This document shows positions 7,869-16,141 of a stretch of DNA of 29,455 nt, piece after piece (within the stretch, counting starts at the first letter, position 1; every line of letters begins with the position of its first letter). This DNA is from an uncultured Haloferula sp. (lineage in GTDB: Bacteria > Verrucomicrobiota > Verrucomicrobiae > Verrucomicrobiales > Akkermansiaceae), in NCBI GenBank assembly GCA_946885645.1, contig CAMPGU010000017.1, positions 1 through 29,455 of the forward strand, written 5' to 3'. The notes below the pieces were generated by a model. It searched no databases. It was not told the origin of the DNA and worked only from the letters and a program-made list of their open reading frames with translations. The position numbers and the translations under genes are program-made.

Positions 7869-7914
7869 TTCCCTGTCGATTTCAGGGAGATTCCCTGATA
7901 ACAGGCTCAGGGAA
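7869..7914. promoter_or_regulatory. Two tandem inverted repeats (TTCCCTG...CAGGGA) before the response regulator
   Basis: TTCCCTG occurs at 7869-7875 and again at 7891-7897, 22 bases apart. Each is followed by its complement: CAGGGAG at 7883-7889 and CAGGGAA at 7908-7914, giving two adjacent dyads with 7- and 10-base centres. The second right arm also holds AGGGA, the only Shine-Dalgarno-like stretch before the ATG at 7921, so as RNA it would sequester the ribosome site. As DNA it looks like a paired operator. There is no T-run, so a plain terminator is less likely. Confidence 0.5.
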
Positions 7915-7920
7915 CCCCGG

Positions 7921-8589
7921 ATGTCCACGTATCCTGAAACCCGCGATCTGCTGCTCGTCGATGATCATCCGATCATCCTCGTGGCGGTGAAGGCTTTGGT
8001 CGAATCGAAGATGCCCGGCTACCGGTTGCACTGCGCTCAGACCCAGGCAGCCGCGATCGAGATCGCCGCCCGGGTGAAACCGACGCTGGCCGTGGTGGAC
8101 CTGGCCCTGCCGGATGGGGACGGGCTGGATCTGATCCGCAAGCTCAAGGAGCTCGCGGCGGATTGCAAGGTACTGGTATTCAGCATGCAATCGGAACTCC
8201 GCTACGGCCCCCGCGCGCTAAAGGCGGGAGCGTCGGGGTATTTGATGAAGGGCAACCGCGTGGCGGCCTTGTTCGAGGCGCTCCAGATGATCGAGGCGGG
8301 CAGGGTTTACTGCTCGCCGGCGCTGACGGACGAGATGATGCGGAGTTGGTCGAAAAGTTCTGCCGCGGGAATCGAAACGCTCAGCGATCGCGAATTCCAG
8401 GTCTTCCGCCTGATGGGCGAGGGTCGCTCGACGAAGGAGATTTCAAAGCTGCTGGAAATCAGCAGCAAGACCGTGGATAGCCATCGCGAGAACATGAAAG
8501 CGAAGTTGGGCTGCTCGAATAGCACCGAGCTGCTTCTACAAGCCCGGGACTGGCTGGGTATGGCCAAAGGCGATAGCCGGGATACCTGA
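7921..8589 (+). CDS. NarL/FixJ-family response regulator (REC + LuxR HTH)
   Basis: A 222-residue two-component response regulator. The receiver domain (~8-125) has the acidic pair in LLVDDHP (Asp14, Asp15), phosphoacceptor Asp60 in VVDLALPDGDGLD, and the conserved Lys110 in GYLMKGN. The C-terminal LuxR-type helix-turn-helix (~150-215) reads LSDREFQVFRLMGEG, STKEISKLLEISSKTVDSH and MKAKLG, with all landmark positions intact. Such proteins bind DNA as dimers after phosphorylation. There is no histidine kinase gene in this window, so it is an orphan here. It lies between the solenoid pair and the acetoacetate-decarboxylase-like unit, 112 bases upstream of the latter. Inverted repeats precede it and may serve autoregulation. 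Its signal and targets are unknown. Confidence 0.92.
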   Translation: MSTYPETRDLLLVDDHPIILVAVKALVESKMPGYRLHCAQTQAAAIEIAARVKPTLAVVDLALPDGDGLDLIRKLKELAADCKVLVFSMQSELRYGPRALKAGASGYLMKGNRVAALFEALQMIEAGRVYCSPALTDEMMRSWSKSSAAGIETLSDREFQVFRLMGEGRSTKEISKLLEISSKTVDSHRENMKAKLGCSNSTELLLQARDWLGMAKGDSRDT

Positions 8590-8701
8590 AGAGGTGGCTC
8601 CGGGATAGGAATCTCTCCGATAGCAGGCGGCAGTAGCTTTTGTTAGTTTCTCATTTTCAGTCCCGGAACATTATCCGTGTCCGATTTCCCCCCTCCGATT
8701 C

Positions 8702-9676
8702 ATGATCCCCTACACCGAGCGTGATACCGATCTCAATTTCCGCCCTCCTTTCCGTATCACGGGGGTGGAATCGCTGTCGGTCGTTCGGAAAATCAACGGC
8801 GACGAAGCCCAGAAATGGGTCGATGAAACGCTGAACTGGCGCCCTCCCGGCGTCGAGGCGGAGGTGAAGTTTACCGCCCTGCCCGTGGCCTTTGTCATCT
8901 TCATGCGGATGGCGGAGATGCGTTCCCTGCACCCGCTCCACGACGACTGGGGTGCGGTCTCCGAGTCGGAGATGGTGGTGACCTTGCCCTTGATCGCTTG
9001 GAACGGCGGGATGCCGTCGATCAAGTTCTACCCGATCGTGCTGTGCCTCGATTCGTCCCCCGCCCTGATCAGCGGCCGGGAAGCATTCGGTTTTCCGAAG
9101 ATCATGGGCCAGGTGGACATCGGGCCGGATGGCGGCGAAGCGCGCTGCGAGGTAGCCGCCCGCCCGGGACAAGCGGCCACTTTGAAGAACTGCCGTCTGC
9201 TTGCCCTCCTGCGGACTTCCTCCGGTGACGAAGCTCCGGTCGAGCAAGCCGGCTCCTTCGCCAGCAGCCTGGCGGAAACGGTGAAGGACGAGCTTTTCGG
9301 CGAAGCGGAGCCCGGCTTCCTCGACCTGCTATGGAAGACGGACTGGGGCGATGCCGCGATTGACTTCATCTTCTCCCGGCTCGTGGGCATGTTTTCGGAA
9401 CTCGAGACCGCCCAGGAGTTCGTCTTCCTCAAGCAATTCCGCGACGTGAGCGTCCCCGGCGCGGCCTGCCACCGCTCGGTGGCGACGAGCGAAATGAAGT
9501 TCTCCAACCTCACGCACCTGAGCCGTGAGTCCGGCGATTGGGAACTTGTGGTGCCGGCATTCCGGAGCAGCGCGCTGCTCCACCGCATCGGGCTCGTTTC
9601 GGGGCCGGTGGGTGCTCCCTTGCGGGCGAAGTTCGATTTCGATCTCTCCCTCGGCAGGAAAATCTGGTCCACCTGA
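8702..9676 (+). CDS. Acetoacetate decarboxylase-fold protein
   Basis: A 324-residue protein with the acetoacetate decarboxylase (ADC) fold. The key block is SGREAFGFPKIMG (~124-136), matching the ADC active-site segment whose sequence in Clostridium acetobutylicum is GRELSAYPKKLG. The Schiff-base lysine corresponds to Lys133 and is present. The neighbouring lysine that lowers its pKa is Ile134 here. Glutamates in SESE (88, 90) lie where the ADC active-site Glu is expected. The protein is longer than classical ADC (~245). The missing second lysine argues against ordinary acetoacetate decarboxylation. ADC-like superfamily members also act as aldolase-dehydratases or in secondary metabolism, so the reaction is unknown. 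The ATG at 8702 has no Shine-Dalgarno. The stop overlaps the ribosome site of the next gene, so this is probably the first gene of a three-gene operon. Confidence 0.83.
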   Translation: MIPYTERDTDLNFRPPFRITGVESLSVVRKINGDEAQKWVDETLNWRPPGVEAEVKFTALPVAFVIFMRMAEMRSLHPLHDDWGAVSESEMVVTLPLIAWNGGMPSIKFYPIVLCLDSSPALISGREAFGFPKIMGQVDIGPDGGEARCEVAARPGQAATLKNCRLLALLRTSSGDEAPVEQAGSFASSLAETVKDELFGEAEPGFLDLLWKTDWGDAAIDFIFSRLVGMFSELETAQEFVFLKQFRDVSVPGAACHRSVATSEMKFSNLTHLSRESGDWELVVPAFRSSALLHRIGLVSGPVGAPLRAKFDFDLSLGRKIWST

Positions 9677-9680
9677 GGTG
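9675..9680 (+). promoter_or_regulatory. Ribosome binding site fixing the start of the STAND ATPase gene
   Basis: GAGGTG overlaps the TGA stop (9674-9676) of the ADC-like gene and lies four bases before the ATG at 9684. It is one of few Shine-Dalgarno-like sites in the window. It decides for 9684 over the in-frame GTG at 9525, which would overlap the upstream gene by about 150 bases, and suggests coupled translation. Confidence 0.65.
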
Positions 9681-9683
9681 CTC

Positions 9684-12600
9684 ATGACGGGCGAAGATCA
9701 AAGGATGGCCGCAGAGGCCGCGATCTCCGGGCAAGGCTGCGTGGCATGGTGCCTGTGGCAGCGGATGGAGCAGGGCGGCAGCCGGAGGCTTCCCGCCGAC
9801 GCGGGGGAAGCGACGGACGGATCGGACCTGCTCAAGGTACTGCTCGCCCGCGCGGCAAGGATTTTGGCCGGGAAGCCCTCGGCTCTTCTCGTGCTCGTCC
9901 CCGGTCCTGCCGGGGCGGACGGCACCGCGGAGCGGCTCCTGGAAGGGCTCGCGGCGATGGAGATGGACGGGCTCGTCATGGATGAAAGGACGGCGGGGAA
10001 ACTGCCGCCACCCTACCGCTCGGAGCGCATCGGCTTTCTTCCCGGCCTTTTGTCGGAACCCTTCTGTGCCCACCGCCTCGAAGTCAGCAAGACGGCGGCG
10101 GGGAAAGTGACACCTCCCGCCCGGTCGGAGCTCTGGGATTGGGTCCGCGACCACATCGGCAAGCAGGACGGTTCCGCGGCGGTCCGGCAGATCAGCATCG
10201 CCGGGCCTGCCGGTGCCGGAAAATCCCATCTGATCGGCGCCTTGGCTTCCTGGCTGGTCTCGGCACGGGAGATGCGCGTCGCGCGCGTCTCGTGTCTGCC
10301 TTCGGATGTCCCCGGCACCTTTTCCGCGTGGCGGGTAATCCTTTCACAAATCGGCGCGGAGAGGGTTCCCGCGACGGTGCAGAGACTCGGAGCGGAGCTC
10401 ACGCTCGACGAGACCCTGGTGAAAAACCTGGTCCGTTTCCTCTCCGAACCCGTGCAGGCGGATGCGGCGGTGGATGGCGGTCTAAGCCCCCTCCAGTACA
10501 AGGACGTGCTCCCCGACTTCACGGCGAACGTGCTGGTCCGGCTGGTAGCGGAACAGCCCTCGGCAGTCATCGTGGACGATATCCAGTGGATGGATGAGGG
10601 CAGCCTCGGCGTGATCGCCGCGCTATCGCGCCTGCAGGCACCCCTGCTCCTCATCCTCGGCCGCCGCGGACATCCCGCGCCGGAAGACATCGCGCTGGGC
10701 CCGCTCTCGCTGGAAGAGCACCGGCACCTGCTCGCGGAGCTTTCCGGCTTCGAGCGGATCACCGATGAACTGAATCAGGAGATCCACCGGATCTCGGGCG
10801 GCCTGCCGCTTGTCTCGCGGGAGGCGGTGGCCGTGATGGGCAGGCGGCGGCGTCTCCTAAGCATGGGCGGCACCTTGGACCTCGCCGCGGAAAGCGAGGG
10901 CGCCACCGCCGGGAACCGGGGGGAAATGCCGCTGACGGAGCGCTTCCGCGATCTGTCCCCGCGCTTGCGCGCCCTGCTCGGTGCCTGCGCCGTATGGCGC
11001 GAGCCGTTTTCCCGGGAACAAGCGGAGCTCACCGCACTGGCTTGTTCGCCCGGGATCGATTTCAAGGCGTGCTGGGAGTCGCACTTGCTCGGGGAATTCA
11101 TCGTGGCAGTCCCGGGCGCCCGCGGCTTGTTCTCGTTTTATCACGACCTCCTGCGCGAGGCGGCGCTGTCCCTGCTGTCGGACCGGGATCGGGTCGCGGG
11201 ACACGGAGCTGCGTTGGAGTGGATGACGTCGAAGGCACCGCGGGATTTCTCCCCTGCGGAAGCCGCTTTCCATGCGCGGGAGTCGGGACGCGACGAGGAA
11301 GCCATCGATCTCTACGACCGCGCCGCCCGTGCCGCACTGGCCCGTTTCGCCCTGCGCGAAGCACGCGAGGCGGCCCGAGCCGCCCTGGAGCTGGACCGGC
11401 CGCACGAAGCCGGCGGCGGTCCGGTGGCCATCGCCCGGCGGGCCCGGCTCTTGCAAATCGAAGGGGAAGCCGCTTTCCACTGGGGCATGGTGGAGGATGC
11501 CGTGGCCCTTCTGGAAAGGGCTCTGGTTCTTTACGGCGTGAGTCCGCGCCAAGGGGAATTCCCCATCGGTGCCGGGATCTTGTGGCGGCACTTCTGGTTG
11601 TTCGCGACCGGACGGCCGAAGGCGGCATCCACCGCCTCGCCGGTGCTCGAAGGCGCCGCCCGGGCCGCCCTGATGCTCGCGGAGATCGCTTACTTCCAGA
11701 ATGACCAGAAGCGCTCCGCCGAGTGCTGCATGACCGCGCTCGATCTCGCCTCGAAAAATGGCGAGAGCGCGGTGCTCGCCTCGCTGTGTGCCGCCATCGC
11801 CTGCCCCATGTCGGGCAAGCGCCCGCGCTGGCTGGCGGAGCGATACCGGAACATCGCGCGCGGGATGATCGGCCGCGTGGGCGACCACACCGAGAAGACC
11901 TACATCGAACATGTCGGCTGTCTGGTCGATTTGGACAAAGCGCGCTGGCAGGAGGCGGACATCCGCGCTTCGGGGAATGTGGACTACTGGCGGTCCCACG
12001 GCCACGGCCGCCGGGTCGAGGAAGCCGCCACCCATGCTTTTTTCGTCGCTTACTTCCAAGGCGACCTGAAACAAGCGGCGGAATGGGCGGCGGTTCTCAC
12101 GGATTCCGCCATCAAGCGTACCGACCGCCAATCCCGCACCTGGGCGGCCATGATGGGAAGCCTGCATGACCTGGCCTGCCGCGGTCCGAAGGAAGCGGAA
12201 GCCCGCTGCCGCCAGATCGCCAACCACGGCGGCGACGCGATCACCCAGTCTTCCATCCACGTCATGCGCGCGATCTGCGCCTGGCGTGCGGGGAATCCCT
12301 GGCAAGCGATGGAGCGGCTGCGCGACGCCGAGGAGCTGGCCGGTAGCCATGCGCCGGTGTCTTCAACCCAGTTCCTCCTCGCGGATGCCGCCGTCCTGCT
12401 GGGAGAGATGCGCACCTGGGGACCGCCCGAACTTTCGGAGGACCGGCAGTTCGGCGAGCTGACCTTTCGTTTCATGAAGCGATCCGTGCAGTTCGCGAAG
12501 AGCTTCGCGATCGGCGTGCCGATCCTCCACTGCGCGAAAGGCCTTCACGGGCCCGGCGGCACGAAGCATTTCGCGAAGGCGGAAATTGCCGCCCGGCGTC

Positions 12601-12764
12601 TCGGCGCGAAGTTTTTCCAAGCGCGGGCCCGTTGCTTCCAAGGCGTAAGAACCGGTGGATCGCAGCATTTTGAAAGCGGGCTGGCCTTGCTGGCGGAATG
12701 CGGCGCGGAGGCGGAGACCCTGAAGTTCAAGCAGCTGTATTCGAGATATGAGCGATCCGCGTGA
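9684..12764 (+). CDS. Large STAND/AAA-type ATPase with helical-repeat C-terminus
   Basis: A 1026-residue cytoplasmic ATPase of the AAA_16/STAND kind. Residues ~1-130 have no firm match. Residues ~95-132 (MDERTAGKLPPPYR, later GFLPGLLSEPFCAHRLE) resemble the tail that follows a class III nucleotide cyclase domain in cyclase-STAND proteins, but the cyclase catalytic motifs are not visible. Walker A is GPAGAGKS (174-181, Lys180). Walker B is AVIVDDIQW (294-302, Asp298/Asp299). The remaining ~650 residues are helical, with TPR-like alternation. No C-terminal LuxR helix-turn-helix, kinase or protease domain is seen, so any output must act through partners. STAND proteins act as switches: ligand binding to the repeats drives ATP exchange and oligomerisation. 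The gene starts eight bases after the ADC-like gene and overlaps the next gene by 17 bases. Confidence 0.82.
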   Translation: MTGEDQRMAAEAAISGQGCVAWCLWQRMEQGGSRRLPADAGEATDGSDLLKVLLARAARILAGKPSALLVLVPGPAGADGTAERLLEGLAAMEMDGLVMDERTAGKLPPPYRSERIGFLPGLLSEPFCAHRLEVSKTAAGKVTPPARSELWDWVRDHIGKQDGSAAVRQISIAGPAGAGKSHLIGALASWLVSAREMRVARVSCLPSDVPGTFSAWRVILSQIGAERVPATVQRLGAELTLDETLVKNLVRFLSEPVQADAAVDGGLSPLQYKDVLPDFTANVLVRLVAEQPSAVIVDDIQWMDEGSLGVIAALSRLQAPLLLILGRRGHPAPEDIALGPLSLEEHRHLLAELSGFERITDELNQEIHRISGGLPLVSREAVAVMGRRRRLLSMGGTLDLAAESEGATAGNRGEMPLTERFRDLSPRLRALLGACAVWREPFSREQAELTALACSPGIDFKACWESHLLGEFIVAVPGARGLFSFYHDLLREAALSLLSDRDRVAGHGAALEWMTSKAPRDFSPAEAAFHARESGRDEEAIDLYDRAARAALARFALREAREAARAALELDRPHEAGGGPVAIARRARLLQIEGEAAFHWGMVEDAVALLERALVLYGVSPRQGEFPIGAGILWRHFWLFATGRPKAASTASPVLEGAARAALMLAEIAYFQNDQKRSAECCMTALDLASKNGESAVLASLCAAIACPMSGKRPRWLAERYRNIARGMIGRVGDHTEKTYIEHVGCLVDLDKARWQEADIRASGNVDYWRSHGHGRRVEEAATHAFFVAYFQGDLKQAAEWAAVLTDSAIKRTDRQSRTWAAMMGSLHDLACRGPKEAEARCRQIANHGGDAITQSSIHVMRAICAWRAGNPWQAMERLRDAEELAGSHAPVSSTQFLLADAAVLLGEMRTWGPPELSEDRQFGELTFRFMKRSVQFAKSFAIGVPILHCAKGLHGPGGTKHFAKAEIAARRLGAKFFQARARCFQGVRTGGSQHFESGLALLAECGAEAETLKFKQLYSRYERSA

Positions 12765-14976
12765 GCATGTCGTCATCCTGGGTGGCGGCGTGGGCGGCTG
12801 CATCGCGGCGTATTGGCTGAGCGCCACCCCGGAACTGCGTGCGAAATATCGCGTGACCCTCTATCAGACGGGCTGGCGCCTCGGAGGAAAAGGAGCAAGC
12901 AGCCGCGGCGGTGGCGAAACCCACCGGAGCGAGGAGCACGGCCCCCATGTCTGGTTCGGGTTCTACGAAAACGCCTTCAAGACGCTCCGCCAGTGCATGG
13001 AGCGGCACAAGGAGCTCGGCTTCACCGTCGGGGATTGCACCGATTGGGACGAGCTCTTCGAGGAATCGAGGGAGGGGGTCTTCTACCACGAGGGGAAGGA
13101 CGGCAAGTGGCACCCGTGGAAGATGGATCTCGAAATTTATCCCGGGACGCCGGGCGACGGCACGCCCTGCCCCGACATCCGTAGTACTTTGTGGCGGATG
13201 GCCGACCACATGGCTTCGAATGTCCGCGCCACGGGAATCCTAGGGTCGGTGATGGTCAGGATGCTGCACCTGGCGAGCAAATGGCTGGAGCGCTCTATCA
13301 AGCCCCTTCCTCCCGGCACCTGTCCTGCAGGCGTCAATCCCGGCGACCCCACCGGTCATGCCAGCGCGCAGACGCTTGCGTTTGTAAATTTGGCAGGCAG
13401 CGAGCAGCAATGGTACGGCGAACTCGTCGTGGGCCGGCTTCTCAAGTGGGCCCTCGACTATGCCGGCTGGCGTCTCCGCCGCTTGTCGAAGAGGAAGGAC
13501 CTTTCGGAGGAGGACTTGCGCGAGCTCTGCTTGGCAGATCTCTACCGGACCTGTCTGCGCGGCACCCTGGTGGACGTGCTGGTGAGGGACAAGGAGTTCA
13601 AGGATCTCGACAAGCAGGAGTTCCTCCAATGGCTGAAGGAACACGGGGCGATCTACCACGACTTGAAGGAGTCTCCCTACCTCCGCGGCTACTACGATAC
13701 GCCTTTCGCCTTTTCGGGAGGCAAGGCGCACGACACCGCGAATGCCAACTTCGCCGCGGGCGCCGCCTTGCGCGGCTTCTTCCGGATCTTCTTCGGATAT
13801 AAGGGCGCGTACGTGTATCGCATGACCTTGGGCATGGGCGAGTGCGTCTTCGTGCCGCTCTACCGGGTGCTCAAGGACCGCGGCGTGAAATTCGAGTTCT
13901 TCCACCGCGTGGAGAAGCTCCTGCCGGATGAGGACGGCAATCGCGTGGCAAGCATCGTGTTCAACCGGCAGGCACGCCTGAAGCCCGGAGTGGAGGAGTA
14001 TTCCCCGATCGAGGAAATCACGGTGCCGCACTCCCGGAAGGGCGAGGTGAAGTGGCCGATATGGCCGGAGCACCCGCTGGAGGATCAACTGGATCCCGCG
14101 AGCCTGCCTCCGCCGGGCGATCCCGGAATGGAATCGAACTGGAGCAGCCATCGGGTGGAGACGGTAGTGCTGACCGACGCCCTTGCCGCGCCGGAGGGAG
14201 CCACGGACACTTTCGACCACGTGATCCTGGCCATCCCGCCGCAAGCTCACCGGCATCTCGCCGGGGGTCTCCTCGAGCATAGCCCGCGCTACGAGAGGAT
14301 GATTCGCACCGCCGAATCGATCCGCACCATCGCCTGCCAGTTCTGGTTTTCCGGCGGGGGCGAGGGTCAGGACGGCCTGCGCTGGGACGAGAACAACCAC
14401 TACTGCGAGCTGGCCCTCGCCGGTTCCGCGCCCGATCCCTTCAATATCATCATCGAGGCCACGCCGATCCTCCGCACCGAAGCTACCACCGGTGCCCGCC
14501 ACCTCGTCTATCTCTGCGGCCCGGCACCCGACGATCCGGACGAACCGCCCCCGGGAACCGACCCGGGCTATCCGGCCCGTGAAAGACAGCGGGTCAAAAA
14601 AATCTGCTTCGATTGGCTGAGGGACAAAGCCTTTCTCTGGCCCGGCATTTGCGGTCCGGACGGTTGCACCCTCGACCCGAAATCCCTCTACCATCCCGAT
14701 CCGGCGGCCACCGACGAAGAGCGTTTCGAGTGGCAGTATTTCAGGATCAACATCGATCCTTCCGAGCGCTACGTGCTCTCTACCAATACCGGCGCGCCGA
14801 ACCGCCTGGCCCCTTGGGACACCGGCTTCAACAACCTGTACTTCGCGGGCGATTGGTGCCGGAATGCCGTCGATATCGGCTGTGTCGAATCCGCCGCCAC
14901 TTCCGCGATGCTGGCCGTCTATGCCATCCCCGGATACATCCCCACCACGCCGATCGAGGGGCAGCAGTACGTCTGA
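12748..14976 (+). CDS. FAD-dependent oxidoreductase (amine oxidase / phytoene desaturase-like superfamily)
   Basis: A 742-residue flavoprotein. The N-terminal dinucleotide-binding motif is VVILGGGVGG (8-17), followed by the second FAD contact GWRLGGKGASSRGGG (42-56) and HGPHVWFGFYENAF (64-77), a pattern shared with carotenoid and squalene-type desaturases/dehydroxylases. The C-terminal FAD motif is NLYFAGDWCRN, starting near residue 695, with GCVESAATSAM after it. It is ~200 residues longer than typical CrtI/HpnE, with the extra length in the middle (substrate-side) region. No signal peptide is seen. The substrate is unknown, and the family context suggests a hydrophobic molecule. The ATG at 12748 lies inside the end of the ATPase gene (17-base overlap), strong evidence for one operon. 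It converges on the propeller gene with 30 bases between. Confidence 0.85.
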   Translation: MSDPREHVVILGGGVGGCIAAYWLSATPELRAKYRVTLYQTGWRLGGKGASSRGGGETHRSEEHGPHVWFGFYENAFKTLRQCMERHKELGFTVGDCTDWDELFEESREGVFYHEGKDGKWHPWKMDLEIYPGTPGDGTPCPDIRSTLWRMADHMASNVRATGILGSVMVRMLHLASKWLERSIKPLPPGTCPAGVNPGDPTGHASAQTLAFVNLAGSEQQWYGELVVGRLLKWALDYAGWRLRRLSKRKDLSEEDLRELCLADLYRTCLRGTLVDVLVRDKEFKDLDKQEFLQWLKEHGAIYHDLKESPYLRGYYDTPFAFSGGKAHDTANANFAAGAALRGFFRIFFGYKGAYVYRMTLGMGECVFVPLYRVLKDRGVKFEFFHRVEKLLPDEDGNRVASIVFNRQARLKPGVEEYSPIEEITVPHSRKGEVKWPIWPEHPLEDQLDPASLPPPGDPGMESNWSSHRVETVVLTDALAAPEGATDTFDHVILAIPPQAHRHLAGGLLEHSPRYERMIRTAESIRTIACQFWFSGGGEGQDGLRWDENNHYCELALAGSAPDPFNIIIEATPILRTEATTGARHLVYLCGPAPDDPDEPPPGTDPGYPARERQRVKKICFDWLRDKAFLWPGICGPDGCTLDPKSLYHPDPAATDEERFEWQYFRINIDPSERYVLSTNTGAPNRLAPWDTGFNNLYFAGDWCRNAVDIGCVESAATSAMLAVYAIPGYIPTTPIEGQQYV

Positions 14977-15006
14977 AGCCACCAACCGCGGCGGCCGGGC
15001 GGCGCG

Positions 15007-16056
15007 TCACGCCTTCACCCGCTCCAGCTTGATCGGATACGTCCGCCCCGAATTCCACTGCGCGACGTAGATGCTCTGCTCGTCATCGATCAGCATGCCA
15101 TGCGGGTAGGTGAAGAGCTTGGTGTCGGCTGCGAGAGGCGCCAGCTTCCCATCGGCATAGGCGGGAGCGGGGGCGGCGAGATTCGAAATCACCTTCCGCT
15201 CCGGATCGAGGACGCACAGGAACCCGTTCTCAAACTGCCCGTTCTTTCCGAGATTTCCGCGAAGGCAAGGGACGAGCGTGTGATCCCCGAAAGGCACGAT
15301 GAAATTCGGCTGGCTGCCGGTCAGTTCCAGGATGTCCACCAGCTCACCATCCAAGGTATAGCGCTTGAGCTTCGATTCGCTCCGGGAGGTGATCCACAGC
15401 AGATTTTTCGGATCGCGGGTATCGACCCAGGCACCATGAGCGCAGGCAAGATTCGCACCGCCGCCTTCGTTGCCACCGAAGCTCTTCACCCACTCCCCCT
15501 TGGCGTCGTAGCGGTGGCACCAGCTTTTCCCGTAGCCATCCACCACGAAGAAGCCCCCGTCCGGGGCCAGCGCCACGTGAGTCGGCTTGAACTCGCCGGC
15601 ATTCGCATATTTCCCGCTCTTCTCGGGGTAATCCCAAGTGCGGAGGATCTTTCCGTCGAGGGTTGTCTTGAAAAACTGGTGCCGGTCGTGGTCGGTGATG
15701 AAAAAGAACTCCTGCCCGTCCTCCTCCAGCAGCGTGAATCCGTGAGCGCCGGGAAACTCGGTCCCCCACTTGCCGAGCAGCTTGCCCGCGCGGTCGTAGA
15801 TGATGACGTTGTTCCGCGTTTCGTTCGTCAGCAGGAAAATCCGCCCGTCCTTCACCTGGATCATGGCGTGGCAGTCCTTCACCGGCGTGGAGGAATCCAG
15901 CACCCCCCAGCCGGGGACGACGCGCCACTGGTAATCGCCCTGGCCGACGACCGCGGCACCCGTGGCGGCATCCTGGGATTGGGCGAAGCCGCGCGTTCCC
16001 AGCGCGAGCATGGCGGAAGAAAGGGAAAGGAGGAAATCGCGTCTATCCAAGTTCAT
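15007..16056 (-). CDS. Tat-exported NHL/six-bladed beta-propeller protein
   Basis: A 349-residue secreted protein. The N-terminus from the ATG at 16056 reads MNLDRRDFLLSLSSAM and continues to GFAQ, a twin-arginine signal with cleavage probably after residue ~25. The mature part has repeated blades with motifs such as DGRIFLLTNE, IIYDRAGKLLGKWG, GKILRTWDYP, FKPTHVALAPDGGFFVVDGYG and FTYPHGMLIDDEQSIYVAQWN, typical of NHL-repeat propellers. The function is unknown; such proteins bind ligands or act as lactonase- or lyase-like enzymes. The frame extends to 16137, but the extension has no signal character and the Tat motif fixes the start at 16056. It lies 85 bases downstream of the giant fusion gene on the same strand, so the two may be co-transcribed. 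Tat export hints at folding or cofactor loading before secretion. Confidence 0.78.
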   Translation of the reverse strand: MNLDRRDFLLSLSSAMLALGTRGFAQSQDAATGAAVVGQGDYQWRVVPGWGVLDSSTPVKDCHAMIQVKDGRIFLLTNETRNNVIIYDRAGKLLGKWGTEFPGAHGFTLLEEDGQEFFFITDHDRHQFFKTTLDGKILRTWDYPEKSGKYANAGEFKPTHVALAPDGGFFVVDGYGKSWCHRYDAKGEWVKSFGGNEGGGANLACAHGAWVDTRDPKNLLWITSRSESKLKRYTLDGELVDILELTGSQPNFIVPFGDHTLVPCLRGNLGKNGQFENGFLCVLDPERKVISNLAAPAPAYADGKLAPLAADTKLFTYPHGMLIDDEQSIYVAQWNSGRTYPIKLERVKA

Positions 16057-16141
16057 CACTTCAACTCGCGTTTTCGGGGCTGCTTCCGCAAGCAAATTGA
16101 TAGGGGCCGTAGCGCCGAAAAATGCGACAGGCGGCACCCTT

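Noticed and set aside
9525..9683. N-terminal extension of the STAND ATPase from a GTG at 9525
   Set aside because: It would overlap the ADC-like gene by about 150 bases. The ATG at 9684 has a ribosome site at 9675-9680.
10857..12350. 497-codon open frame on the minus strand
   Set aside because: Antisense to the repeat part of the STAND ATPase, with no domain and no start context.
13240..14985. 581-codon open frame on the minus strand
   Set aside because: Antisense to the FAD oxidoreductase, which has FAD motifs at both ends. The reverse frame shows only shadow composition.
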